A program made the translations under genes and the position numbers. Positions 1 to 7,084 of a DNA stretch of 12,348 nucleotides are shown one piece after another (within the stretch, counting starts at the first letter, position 1; each line of letters starts with the position of its first letter). A model generated the notes under the pieces. That model did not search any database, had not been told where the DNA came from, and saw nothing but the letters and a program-made list of their open reading frames with translations. The stretch is from Oribacterium parvum (lineage in GTDB: Bacteria > Bacillota > Clostridia > Lachnospirales > Lachnospiraceae), in contig CALIEL010000355.1 of the NCBI GenBank assembly GCA_938022235.1, positions 1 to 12,348 on the forward strand, given 5' to 3'.

Positions 1-484
1 TTTCTTCATTAACCAAATTCTCAACCTTCTCAAGTTCTTCTTTAGTCAAGGCGGTAAAGTGGGTAAAGTCAAAACGAAGACGCTTGTCATCATAGTAAGC
101 TCCCGCCTGCTCCACATGACTTCCCAGAGTTTCCTTCAGAGCCTTTTGTAAAAGGTGGGTAGCGGTGTGGTTTCTTGCGGTGAGGGCACGCTTTTTAGCA
201 TCTACGACCAAAGTTACGGTATCTCCTACGGAAAAACCTCCCTGCTCTACAGTTCCCAGGTGAGCCAGTTTTCCCCCCTGTAAGTGAATAGTCTCTTCCA
301 CTGTGAATACGGAAGTACCGGAACAAATCTTTCCCTGATCTCCCTGCTGTCCACCCATGGTTCCATAGAAGGGACTGCGGTCGGTAATTACTGCGGCACG
401 ATTGCCCGCCTCTACGGAAGGACGAATTTCATCCTCATCCCCGTTGTCCGCAAGGTATACCAATGCGGTAACCTTTCCTTCACA
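1..484 (-). pseudogene. alaS: Continuation of alaS after the in-frame stop: editing-domain part, running off the window
   Basis: Directly after the TAA the same reading frame stays open for 161 codons to the window edge and reads as the next part of AlaRS. It contains RSPFYGTMGGQQGDQG, then the editing-domain zinc/active-site motif HTATH (codons at 155-169, in the context RNHTATHLLQKAL), then KRLRFDFTHF and the start of the following helix. This domain normally deacylates mischarged Ser- or Gly-tRNA-Ala; the C-Ala domain would lie beyond the window. No second stop or frameshift is present, so this is not an old, decayed pseudogene. It would be translated only by readthrough, by restart (TTG at 461-463 with AAGGAAAGG just upstream), or if the TAA is an error. 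The 3' end of the gene is outside the window. Confidence 0.85.
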
Positions 485-1876
485 TTACAGAGTATCGTAT
501 CCAACAAACTCTGTCTTTAAAGAGGCATCCAGATTCTGGTAAATGTCGTCTCTTCCCATGTAGTTGGTGCTCTTTCTTGCCGCTCTTGCAGTTTCTCTTT
601 GCACCTTCATCGCCTGCTGGAAGGCCTCTTCATCCACGGTAATTCCGCTATCCTCTAAGATTTCCTTGGTTAAATCCAGAGGGAAACCGTAAGTGTCGTA
701 AAGACGGAAGGCATCTTCTCCGGAAAGAAGCTTCTCTCCCTTTTTCTGTAAATCTTCCTTTAAGCCCTGTAAAATGGCAAGACCGTTATCAATAGTCTTG
801 TTGAAACGGTCCTCTTCCTCAGAAATAACCCGAAGAATCATATCCTTCTTCTCGGAAAGCTCGGGATATCCGTCAGAGGACAAGGCAATAGCCTTTTCGG
901 AAAGCTTGGATAAACTTCCTGCAGGAATTCCCAGAATACGTCCATGTCTTGCCGCTCTTCTTAAAAGTCTACGGAAAACATAGCCTCTTCCCTCATTGGA
1001 AGGCATAATACCGTCGGAAGCCATAAAGGTACAGCTCTTTACATGGTCTGCAATAATACGGAAGGAAACATCTGCTGTTTTATCTTCCAAATATTTTTTT
1101 CCGGAAAGACTTTCAATCTCTGTCATCATGGCCTGGTTGGTATCCACATCAAACAAAGAAGGTACATCCTGGCAAACTACCGCAAGACGCTCTAAGCCCA
1201 TTCCGGTATCAATGTTCTTCTGAATGAGGTCGGTGTAATTTCCTTTGCCGTCATTGTTAAACTGAGAGAATACCACGTTCCATACCTCTAAGAAACGATC
1301 GCCCTCTCCTCCCATCACATCCTCAGGACCTGTACCGTACTTCTCTCCACGGTCGTAGTAAATCTCGGAACAGGGACCACAGGGTCCAACACCGTGCTCC
1401 CAGAAATTATCTTTCTTGCCAAAGCGATAGATGCGATCTGCAGGAATGCCGATTTCCTCATTCCATACCTTGAAAGCCTCTTCGTCCTCTAAGTAAATAC
1501 TGGGATAAAGACGATCCTTCTCAAGACCTACTCTCTCAGTCAAAAATTCCCAGGCAAAATGTAATGCCTCGGACTTAAAGTAATCTCCGAAGGAGAAATT
1601 GCCCAGCATCTCAAAAAAGGTACCGTGTCTTGCAGTCTTTCCGATATTCTCAATATCGCCTGTACGGATACACTTCTGACAGGTAGCCACTCTTCTCTTA
1701 GGCGGAATTTCCTGACCGGTAAAATAAGGCTTTAAAGGTGCCATTCCTGAGTTGATTAACAATAAGCTATTATCATTATGGGGAACCAAGGAAAAGCTTT
1801 TCATTACCAAATGTTCCTTCTCCTGAAAATAGGCTAAAAACATTTTTCTTAATTCGTTAACACCATATTTCTTCAT
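485..1876 (-). CDS. alaS: Alanyl-tRNA synthetase, N-terminal catalytic part, ended by an in-frame TAA
   Basis: Class II aminoacyl-tRNA synthetase that charges tRNA-Ala with alanine in the cytoplasm. The 463 residues cover the aminoacylation and tRNA-recognition half of AlaRS. Visible are the motif 2 region (residues 81-101, with RHGTFFEMLGNF and Arg83), a GPCGPCSEIYYD segment at 164-175, motif 3 GMGLER at 225-230, and the conserved GRGYVFRRLLRRAARHGR stretch at 296-313. The ATG start is well placed after AAAGGGAGA. Bacterial AlaRS is usually about 870-880 residues, so this frame is about half length. It stops at a TAA (485-487) in the middle of a conserved stretch (EFVGYDTL, then stop, then CEGKVTALV), and the same frame carries on as AlaRS. 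The family call is certain. Whether the gene is really broken, miscalled at one base or split is not settled by the sequence. Confidence 0.95.
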   Translation of the reverse strand: MKKYGVNELRKMFLAYFQEKEHLVMKSFSLVPHNDNSLLLINSGMAPLKPYFTGQEIPPKRRVATCQKCIRTGDIENIGKTARHGTFFEMLGNFSFGDYFKSEALHFAWEFLTERVGLEKDRLYPSIYLEDEEAFKVWNEEIGIPADRIYRFGKKDNFWEHGVGPCGPCSEIYYDRGEKYGTGPEDVMGGEGDRFLEVWNVVFSQFNNDGKGNYTDLIQKNIDTGMGLERLAVVCQDVPSLFDVDTNQAMMTEIESLSGKKYLEDKTADVSFRIIADHVKSCTFMASDGIMPSNEGRGYVFRRLLRRAARHGRILGIPAGSLSKLSEKAIALSSDGYPELSEKKDMILRVISEEEDRFNKTIDNGLAILQGLKEDLQKKGEKLLSGEDAFRLYDTYGFPLDLTKEILEDSGITVDEEAFQQAMKVQRETARAARKSTNYMGRDDIYQNLDASLKTEFVGYDTL

Positions 1877-1910
1877 ACAATCTCCCTTTATGCAGTATAG
1901 AAATCATATT

Positions 1911-1961
1911 CCTTACTCTAATATATCGTAAGTAAGGACTCACTAAAGCAGGAAGGCCTGC
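1911..1961 (-). promoter_or_regulatory. Two inverted repeats in the alaS leader
   Basis: Two hairpins fit inside the predicted alaS 5' leader. The first in transcription order is GCAGG/CCTGC (1948-1952 with 1957-1961, 4-nt loop). The second is a perfect 7-bp stem, CCTTACT/AGTAAGG (1911-1917 with 1931-1937, 13-nt loop). Neither has a following U-tract, so they are not convincing terminators. They could be leader structure or chance; the stems are short. Confidence 0.35.
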
Positions 1962-1987
1962 AATACCTTCTCTACACAATCTTCCAA

Positions 1988-2016
1988 ATTATACAGTACT
2001 TAGGGCTAGGAGGCAA
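1988..2016 (-). promoter_or_regulatory. Probable sigma-A promoter of alaS
   Basis: On the minus strand, -35 TTGCCT (2011-2016) and -10 TATAAT (1988-1993) are separated by exactly 17 bp. The -10 box is a perfect match and the -35 box matches 4 of 6. The promoter overlaps the last codons of the upstream hydrolase gene. It predicts an alaS leader of about 105 nt. That leader is too short for a usual T-box riboswitch, and no AGGGTGG-like T-box sequence is seen in it. Confidence 0.65.
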
Positions 2017-2920
2017 GGGAGGACAAAAAGTCTTTCAGCTTTTCTGTATAGAGGCTTTTGTTTACAAAAACCGATTCCGCATGACCTGCCTTTGGTACCA
2101 ACAACAAATCTCTCTTCCCCTTGGTAGCTTCATACATTCTTTCACTGTTTGCCGGCAAAATGTATTGGTCATCTTCTCCATGGATAAAAAGGATAGGCAC
2201 CTGATTTTTTGCCAAAGAGTCGATGGGGCGCATGGCGGAAATAGGAATACCGAAATGAAGCTTGGCATATTGGTTCATAACCGGGCCGATAGCTGTTGGA
2301 ATGTGACTGTATCGCCAGATTTCCTCCAAAACATTTTCGATATCGGAAAAACCGCAGTCAGCTACAGCGAAGGAAACATTTTGTACATCTTTCAATGAGG
2401 CAATTGTTGTGGCAGCTCCAAGAGATTCTCCATGCAAGCCAATCTCCGCATTCCTTCCCAGTTTTGCCTGAAAAAAATGTACTATTTCCGCCAAATCCTT
2501 TCCTTCCCTCACACTGTAGCTACAAAAAGTACTTTCATTTGCTCCATGCCCTCGTAAATCATAAATAATACAATTATAGCCTAAGGAAAGATAGATAGAG
2601 GCATACTTTAAACTTCCATATCGAGTATCCTTATAACCATGACTTATAATAACATATTTAGAAGAAGGGGTCGGGTTCTTTAAAATTTCTCCATGGAGCA
2701 CATAAGAATCATAGCTTTTAACAGTAAACTCTTCTTTTTGCAAACCATTATAAAAGGAAGTATCATAATGTTCTCTTTGCCATTCCATCGACTCTTCCAG
2801 GCTTTGTCCTTCACCGTAGAATATATTTTTGCCAAGCATAGAGACAAAAGCTAAAAATAAAATTAAAATACTGATAAAAATCACAGCAAGGATAGATATA
2901 TTAATATTTTTAATTATCAT
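2006..2920 (-). CDS. Membrane-anchored alpha/beta hydrolase (serine hydrolase family)
   Basis: A 304-residue protein with one hydrophobic N-terminal segment (about residues 8-28) and no lipobox, so probably a signal anchor with the catalytic domain outside the membrane. The alpha/beta hydrolase core is complete: oxyanion-region HGY at 94-96, YDLRGHG at 120-126, nucleophile elbow GESLG with Ser166, a likely catalytic Asp at 250 or 251 in HGEDDQYI, and His280 in AGHAE. This resembles the broad COG1073-type hydrolases (esterase or peptidase-like) of Firmicutes; the substrate cannot be read from sequence. The ATG follows AAAAGGAG at good spacing. The gene starts 25 nt after the 185-residue membrane protein gene, so it probably sits at the end of the liv transcript. 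The alaS promoter overlaps its 3' end. Confidence 0.85.
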   Translation of the reverse strand: MIIKNINISILAVIFISILILFLAFVSMLGKNIFYGEGQSLEESMEWQREHYDTSFYNGLQKEEFTVKSYDSYVLHGEILKNPTPSSKYVIISHGYKDTRYGSLKYASIYLSLGYNCIIYDLRGHGANESTFCSYSVREGKDLAEIVHFFQAKLGRNAEIGLHGESLGAATTIASLKDVQNVSFAVADCGFSDIENVLEEIWRYSHIPTAIGPVMNQYAKLHFGIPISAMRPIDSLAKNQVPILFIHGEDDQYILPANSERMYEATKGKRDLLLVPKAGHAESVFVNKSLYTEKLKDFLSSLAS

Positions 2921-2945
2921 AATTTGCTCCTTTTAACGAAAAGGA

Positions 2946-3503
2946 CTAGCCGTCCTGATCTTCAAAAATCTTCTCCAATAAAACAGAACACCTAGCCTTT
3001 GTCAGCTGAATATATTTTTTTAAGTAGTCAATATTTTCCTCTACACCGGTTTTCTCCATGCTTAGCTCTTTTTTACTCTCCATGCTTCTTTGACTCAAAA
3101 ACACACTTTGCTCGGCAAAAAAGTTTTCCCGCTCATTTCCGGTGATATTTCTGCTGTAATAGCTTACCAGACGCTGCATTTCTTTATCGTAGAGTTCTCC
3201 GATTTTTTCATATCGTCTTCGCAGAGAGAGGTTTTTCTGCCAGCTTTCATCCTCTTCTATCTGATTCAATAGCTGAAATTCATTTTGAAAACGAAGATAG
3301 CTGTCGGAATCCGGCTCCTCCTCATCCTCTTCACTGGGAAGCAGGGAAAGGGGCTCCTGAACTTCTTCTCTGCTATTCCTGTTCTCCTCATAGCTTTTTA
3401 GAGCATTTTTCCAATGCCTGTGCAGGCCAAAGCTGACAAGACTCAGAAATAGGAAAAGAAGCAATAAGATCTTGAGATAAGCCATAAATTGTTTTCTGGG
3501 CAT
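2946..3503 (-). CDS. Uncharacterised single-pass membrane protein with charged, helical outer part
   Basis: A 185-residue protein that I do not recognise with confidence. It has a short positive N-terminus (MPRKQ), a very hydrophobic segment at about residues 8-27, an acidic linker rich in Glu and Asp (about 56-68), and a long charged helical region (70-180). The stretch at about 105-145 (YDKEMQRL, then FFAEQSVFLSQR) faintly recalls the repeat of LprI-like/DUF1311 lysozyme-inhibitor domains, but the usual cysteines are missing and the match is by eye only. Its ATG comes 2 nt after the livF stop, with only a weak Shine-Dalgarno-like sequence, which suggests translational coupling to livF. The hydrolase gene follows after 25 nt. 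The protein could be an accessory to the hydrolase or the transporter; neither is shown. Confidence 0.75.
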   Translation of the reverse strand: MPRKQFMAYLKILLLLFLFLSLVSFGLHRHWKNALKSYEENRNSREEVQEPLSLLPSEEDEEEPDSDSYLRFQNEFQLLNQIEEDESWQKNLSLRRRYEKIGELYDKEMQRLVSYYSRNITGNERENFFAEQSVFLSQRSMESKKELSMEKTGVEENIDYLKKYIQLTKARCSVLLEKIFEDQDG

Positions 3504-3505
3504 AA

Positions 3506-4219
3506 TTATTCCGATAAATAAGCCGCTCTTACCTGAGGATCGGATAGTAAGTCTCCGGCTTTTCCTTCTAATCGAATGTTTCCGGTTTCCAATACATAAG
3601 CTCTGTCTGCAATCATTAAAGCCTTGTTGGCATTTTGCTCTACCAGGAGTACGGTCACCCCTGACTCATGAATCTTTTGAATAATATCAAAGATTTCGTT
3701 TACGTAAATGGGAGAAAGGCCCATGGATGGTTCATCCAGTAAAATCATCTCCGGCTTGGACATCAGGGCTCTTCCCATGGCCAGCATCTGCTGTTCTCCT
3801 CCGGAAAGGGTTCCGGCTACCTGATTTTTTCTTTCCAAAAGACGTGGAAAATGATGATAGATCATATTCAGACTTTCTTCAATTTCCTTTGAGTCCTTTC
3901 TGGTGTAGGCACCCAGCATCAGATTTTGATATACCGTAAGACTGGCAAAAACTCTTCTCCCCTCCGGAACATGGGCAAGCCCCTTGGAAACCAGCTTATA
4001 TCCGGGAAGCTTGCTGACATTTTCCCCTCTATAAATGATTTCTCCCTGGGAATGGGGAATTAAGCCGGTAATCGTCTGCAGGGTACTGGTTTTTCCGGCG
4101 CCGTTGGCTCCGATTAAGGTTACGATTTCTCCTTTGTTCACATGGAAATCCAAGCCCTTAATGGCATGGATCATTCCATAATGTACATGAAGATTCTTTA
4201 CCTCTAAAATTTGTTCCAT
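3506..4219 (-). CDS. livF: Branched-chain amino-acid ABC transporter ATPase LivF
   Basis: One of two ATPases that power the LIV/HAAT-type importer on the cytoplasmic face. At 237 residues it has the usual LivF length. Walker A is GANGAGKT (37-44), the signature is LSGGEQQ (138-144), and Walker B is MILLDEP (158-164) with Glu163. It shows the LivF-type VPEGRRVF block (84-91) and VEQNAN (193-198), where Gln195 stands in place of the switch histidine found in most ABC ATPases. It starts 2 nt after the livG stop and has its own GGAGAG site. The exact substrate (Leu, Ile, Val or another amino acid) cannot be fixed from the ATPase. Confidence 0.96.
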   Translation of the reverse strand: MEQILEVKNLHVHYGMIHAIKGLDFHVNKGEIVTLIGANGAGKTSTLQTITGLIPHSQGEIIYRGENVSKLPGYKLVSKGLAHVPEGRRVFASLTVYQNLMLGAYTRKDSKEIEESLNMIYHHFPRLLERKNQVAGTLSGGEQQMLAMGRALMSKPEMILLDEPSMGLSPIYVNEIFDIIQKIHESGVTVLLVEQNANKALMIADRAYVLETGNIRLEGKAGDLLSDPQVRAAYLSE

Positions 4220-4221
4220 TA

Positions 4222-4980
4222 TTACTCTCCTAAATAAGCCTTGATAACCTTCTCGTCATGCAATACTTCCTGAGTCTTCCCTTCTGTAAGGACTTGCCCG
4301 AAGTTCAGTACGGTAAGGCGATCACAAATGCCGGATACCAGCTTCATATCATGTTCAATCAATAAAATGGTCATATCAAAACGATCTCGAACCAGTCTGA
4401 TAGTGTCCATCAGTTCTTCCGTTTCATTGGGATTCATTCCCGCTGCAGGCTCATCCAATAAAAGTAAGGAAGGATTGGTTGCCAGAGCTCTTGCAATTTC
4501 CAGCTTTCTTTGTTTTCCGTAGGGAAGATTTCCCGCCAAGTCCAAAGCATGCTCTTCCAGGTGAAAAACAGAAAGTAAATCCAGAGCTCTATCCGACATT
4601 TCTTTTTCTTTTTGAAAATACCGGGGCAGTCTAAAAATCCCTTCTATAAAAGAATAGGAATTTTCCTGGAAAAATCCTGCTTTTACATTGTCCAATACTG
4701 TCAGCTTATCGAATAATCGGATATTCTGAAAGGTTCTGGCAATTCCTTTTTTGTTAATCTCAATACAGGAGCTCCCTACAATATTTTCCCCATTTAAAAG
4801 AATTTCTCCTGTGTTGGGCTGGTAAACTCCGGTAAGCAGGTTAAATACTGTGGTTTTCCCTGCACCATTAGGCCCGATTAAACCGTACAACTCTTTTTTC
4901 TCAATAGAGATATGGAACTGATCTACCGCCTTCAGACCTCCAAAGGAAATGCCTAAGGCATTCACTTCTAAAAGACTCAT
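4222..4980 (-). CDS. livG: Branched-chain amino-acid ABC transporter ATPase LivG
   Basis: The partner ATPase to LivF, 252 residues and full length for the family. Walker A is GPNGAGKT (36-43), the Q-loop is ARTFQNIRLF with Gln85, and the LivG-style signature LPYGKQ is at 152-157 (degenerate relative to LSGGQ, as is normal for LivG). Walker B is LLLLDEP with Glu177, AAGMNP follows, and the switch histidine is His210 in IEHDM. The start codon overlaps the livM stop by 4 nt (ATGA), a sign of coupled translation and a fixed ratio to the permease. LivF and LivG are expected to form an asymmetric ATPase pair. Confidence 0.96.
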   Translation of the reverse strand: MSLLEVNALGISFGGLKAVDQFHISIEKKELYGLIGPNGAGKTTVFNLLTGVYQPNTGEILLNGENIVGSSCIEINKKGIARTFQNIRLFDKLTVLDNVKAGFFQENSYSFIEGIFRLPRYFQKEKEMSDRALDLLSVFHLEEHALDLAGNLPYGKQRKLEIARALATNPSLLLLDEPAAGMNPNETEELMDTIRLVRDRFDMTILLIEHDMKLVSGICDRLTVLNFGQVLTEGKTQEVLHDEKVIKAYLGE

Positions 4981-6035
4981 GCATTCACCTCCTTACGGAA
5001 CAAACGATGAAGAATATTCTCCCGAAAAGCAATAAAGCCTGGGGCGGAAGTAAATAGCATCATCACAATCAAAACAACGGCATAAATCAACATTCTGTAG
5101 TCGTTTAAGGAACGAAGAAGTTCAGGAAGCAGAGTAAGAACAACAGCGGCCAAGATAGAGCCGCGCATATTGCCTATTCCGCCTAAAACTACAAATACCA
5201 GTATCATAATAGACTGATTGTATCCGAAATTTTTTGGCAAAGCTTGTAGAGAGCTTAAATTATGGGCATACAGTACTCCAGCAATTCCCGCGATGGCCGC
5301 AGAGATCGTAAAGCAAAGCAACTTCAGTTTTGAAGCGGGTAATGCAATACTTTCCGCCGCAATACGATTATCTCGAATCGCCATAACTGCTCTTCCCGTT
5401 CTGGAATGAATAAAATGCTGAATAAAGAGCATAGAGAGTAAAAGAAGAATTATTCCTACAGTAAAATTACTATATTTCGGCGTACCGGTAATCCCCTGTG
5501 CGCCTTTAATGATCCACTTTCCCCCTTCTCCCAAAGCAACAGCTGTACCGTCCTTTAAGGAAAAATGCCAACCATTCTTATCCACCCCAAAATACAGAGC
5601 ATTAATAATGTTTTTGATAATTTCTCCGAAAGCCAAGGTTACGATGGCTAAATAGTCTCCTTTCAGTCTTAAAACCGGAATACCGATTAAAAAGCCGAAG
5701 AATCCGGCTGAAATAGCACCAATGCACAGGGCGATAAAGAAAATAAGCATAGGAGGAAGAGAGCTTCCCTTTAAAAGCATGGAACAGCTGGCGGAGAAGA
5801 AAGCTCCTACGCACATAAAGCCCGCATGCCCCAGAGACAATTCTCCGGAAATACCCACCACAAGGTTTAGGCTTATGGCCAAAATAGAATAAATACACAG
5901 AGGAACCAAAAGTCCCTTCATTAGGGAACTTACGGAACCGGATTTTAGGAACAGCTGAACAACAAAGTACAGGATAAGAATGACTCCGTAATTCAAAAAA
6001 ATATCTTTGATTTTGTTCATTTGTACATTCTTCAT
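4977..6035 (-). CDS. livM: Branched-chain amino-acid ABC transporter permease LivM
   Basis: Integral membrane permease subunit of 352 residues, forming the channel with LivH. It is very hydrophobic with many membrane segments (for example about 17-35, 42-62, 95-118, 192-207, 240-258, 276-303 and 313-330). It carries the conserved GISGELSLGHAGFMCVGA block (61-78) and a cytoplasmic coupling-loop segment GRAVMAIRDNRIAAESIAL (214-232) of the EAA-like type that docks onto the ATPase. The ATG starts 1 nt after the livH stop, behind GGAGAAGG. A second Met at residue 6 lacks a better ribosome site, so the first Met is kept. Confidence 0.95.
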   Translation of the reverse strand: MKNVQMNKIKDIFLNYGVILILYFVVQLFLKSGSVSSLMKGLLVPLCIYSILAISLNLVVGISGELSLGHAGFMCVGAFFSASCSMLLKGSSLPPMLIFFIALCIGAISAGFFGFLIGIPVLRLKGDYLAIVTLAFGEIIKNIINALYFGVDKNGWHFSLKDGTAVALGEGGKWIIKGAQGITGTPKYSNFTVGIILLLLSMLFIQHFIHSRTGRAVMAIRDNRIAAESIALPASKLKLLCFTISAAIAGIAGVLYAHNLSSLQALPKNFGYNQSIMILVFVVLGGIGNMRGSILAAVVLTLLPELLRSLNDYRMLIYAVVLIVMMLFTSAPGFIAFRENILHRLFRKEVNA

Positions 6036-6036
6036 C

Positions 6037-6918
6037 TTACACCTTCTCCATAATCTTCTTTCCTAAAATTCCGCTTGGTTTAATGAGTAATACAATAATT
6101 AATACAGAAAAAACAATAGCATCCGACAGTTTGGAAGAAATATAGGCCTTTGAGAGATTTTCCAGAACACCAAGTAAAATTCCTCCGATAAATGCTCCGG
6201 GAATAGAACCGATTCCTCCCAATACGGCAGCCACAAAGGCCTTAATACCGGGCATAGCGCCTGTGGTGGGCGTAAGGGTAGGGTAGGCAGAGCAAAGAAG
6301 GATTCCTGCCACACTGGCCAAGGCGGAACCAATAGCAAAGGTAAGGGCAATGGTACCATTTACATTTACTCCCATCAAAGTGGCTGCCCCCTTGTCCTCG
6401 GATACCGCCAGCATAGCCTGTCCTGCCCTGGTTTTATGGATGAACAATAATAAAACAACGGCAACTAAAATTCCCACCAAAATGGTGACCATAGTTTCTC
6501 CGGAAATGACCAGCTGTCCTCCCGCCAGCTTTAATGCAGGAAGCTTTACAAAGGACTGGAAGCTTTTCGGATTTGCTCCGAAAAGTAATAAAGCAAGATT
6601 TTGTAAAAGATAAGACACACCGATGGCGGTAATCAGTACAGCCAAAGAATTTGCTGAACGAAGGGGCTTATAAGCTACCCTTTCCACTAAAACGCCCAGG
6701 TCGGTACAGATTGCCATACTAAAAAGAATAGATAAGGGAATACCAAGTCCCATCTGGTTAAAAGCGAGAAAAGCGGCATAGCCTCCCACCATCAAAATAT
6801 CTCCATGGGCAAAATTCAGCATTTTTGCAATGCCGTAAACCATGGTATAACCTAGGGCAATGATGGCATACACCGAGCCCAAACTGATTCCGTTTAAAAG
6901 ATAGGAAATAAAACTCAT
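6037..6918 (-). CDS. livH: Branched-chain amino-acid ABC transporter permease LivH
   Basis: Second permease subunit, 293 residues from the chosen ATG at 6916-6918. The protein begins MSFISYLLNGISLGSVYA and continues ALGYTMVYGIAKMLNFAHGD, which is the standard LivH opening. The frame is open further upstream to a TTG at 6955-6957, but the 13 extra residues look unlike LivH and that TTG lies inside a 10-bp terminator-like hairpin, so I reject it. The ribosome site before the ATG is modest (GTGAG). Later features include the coupling-loop segment with KTRAGQAMLAVSEDKGAA and the Gly-rich VLGGIGSIPGAFIGG near the C-terminus. It is separated from livJ by 166 nt with three inverted repeats and followed by livM after 1 nt. 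Confidence 0.93.
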   Translation of the reverse strand: MSFISYLLNGISLGSVYAIIALGYTMVYGIAKMLNFAHGDILMVGGYAAFLAFNQMGLGIPLSILFSMAICTDLGVLVERVAYKPLRSANSLAVLITAIGVSYLLQNLALLLFGANPKSFQSFVKLPALKLAGGQLVISGETMVTILVGILVAVVLLLFIHKTRAGQAMLAVSEDKGAATLMGVNVNGTIALTFAIGSALASVAGILLCSAYPTLTPTTGAMPGIKAFVAAVLGGIGSIPGAFIGGILLGVLENLSKAYISSKLSDAIVFSVLIIVLLIKPSGILGKKIMEKV

Positions 6919-6947
6919 CTTTTTCTCACTTTCTCTTGATGTAAATA

Positions 6948-6976
6948 GAAAGGGCAAGCCTCAGCATTGCCCTTTC
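6948..6976 (-). terminator. Terminator-like hairpin just before livH
   Basis: A perfect 10-bp inverted repeat, GAAAGGGCAA/TTGCCCTTTC (6948-6957 with 6967-6976), with a 9-nt loop. On the minus strand it is followed by TATTTAC, a weak U-tract. It lies between livJ and livH on the same transcript, so it most likely acts as a partial terminator or as a 3' stabiliser of the livJ message, giving more binding protein than permease. Read from the plus strand it has no useful U-tract. Confidence 0.6.
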
Positions 6977-6986
6977 CATAATTCTT

Positions 6987-7020
6987 ACCGGTGGCCCAGG
7001 CGAAGCCTTTGACTTCCGGT
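6987..7020 (-). repeat. Branched inverted repeat in the livJ-livH gap
   Basis: Outer arms ACCGG (6987-6991) and CCGGT (7016-7020) enclose a small inner hairpin, AGGC/GCCT closed by a 3-nt loop. The segment is much more GC-rich than the flanking gap. There is no U-tract. It could be an RNA processing or stability element between livJ and livH; I do not recognise a riboswitch class in it. Confidence 0.35.
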
Positions 7021-7040
7021 GTATAACGACTTCTTAACTA

Positions 7041-7066
7041 AAGATTCAGGCAGGGCCTGTAATCTT
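7041..7066 (-). terminator. Hairpin immediately after livJ
   Basis: Arms AAGATT/AATCTT and CAGGC/GCCTG stack into an 11-bp stem with one bulged T and a 3-nt loop. It begins about 18 nt after the livJ stop. On the minus strand it is followed by TAGTTAAG, so the U-tract is poor. It may protect the livJ message from 3' decay or act as a leaky terminator. Confidence 0.45.
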
Positions 7067-7084
7067 CCATTTATAAGACAATCA

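Noticed and set aside
485..487. Stop-codon reassignment or selenocysteine/pyrrolysine recoding as the cause of the alaS stop
   Set aside because: The codon is TAA, which is not used for selenocysteine (TGA) or pyrrolysine (TAG), and several complete genes in the window end in TAA at the expected family length.
284..520. Plus-strand 78-residue frame across the alaS interruption
   Set aside because: The opposite strand there encodes recognisable AlaRS on both sides of the stop, and this frame has no family features.
6919..6957. TTG at 6955-6957 as the livH start
   Set aside because: It adds 13 residues unlike LivH and lies inside the 10-bp hairpin before livH; the ATG at 6916-6918 gives the usual family N-terminus.
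6987..7020. Riboswitch in the livJ-livH gap
   Set aside because: The element is only 34 nt, and I could not match it to glycine, guanidine, SAM or lysine riboswitch cores.
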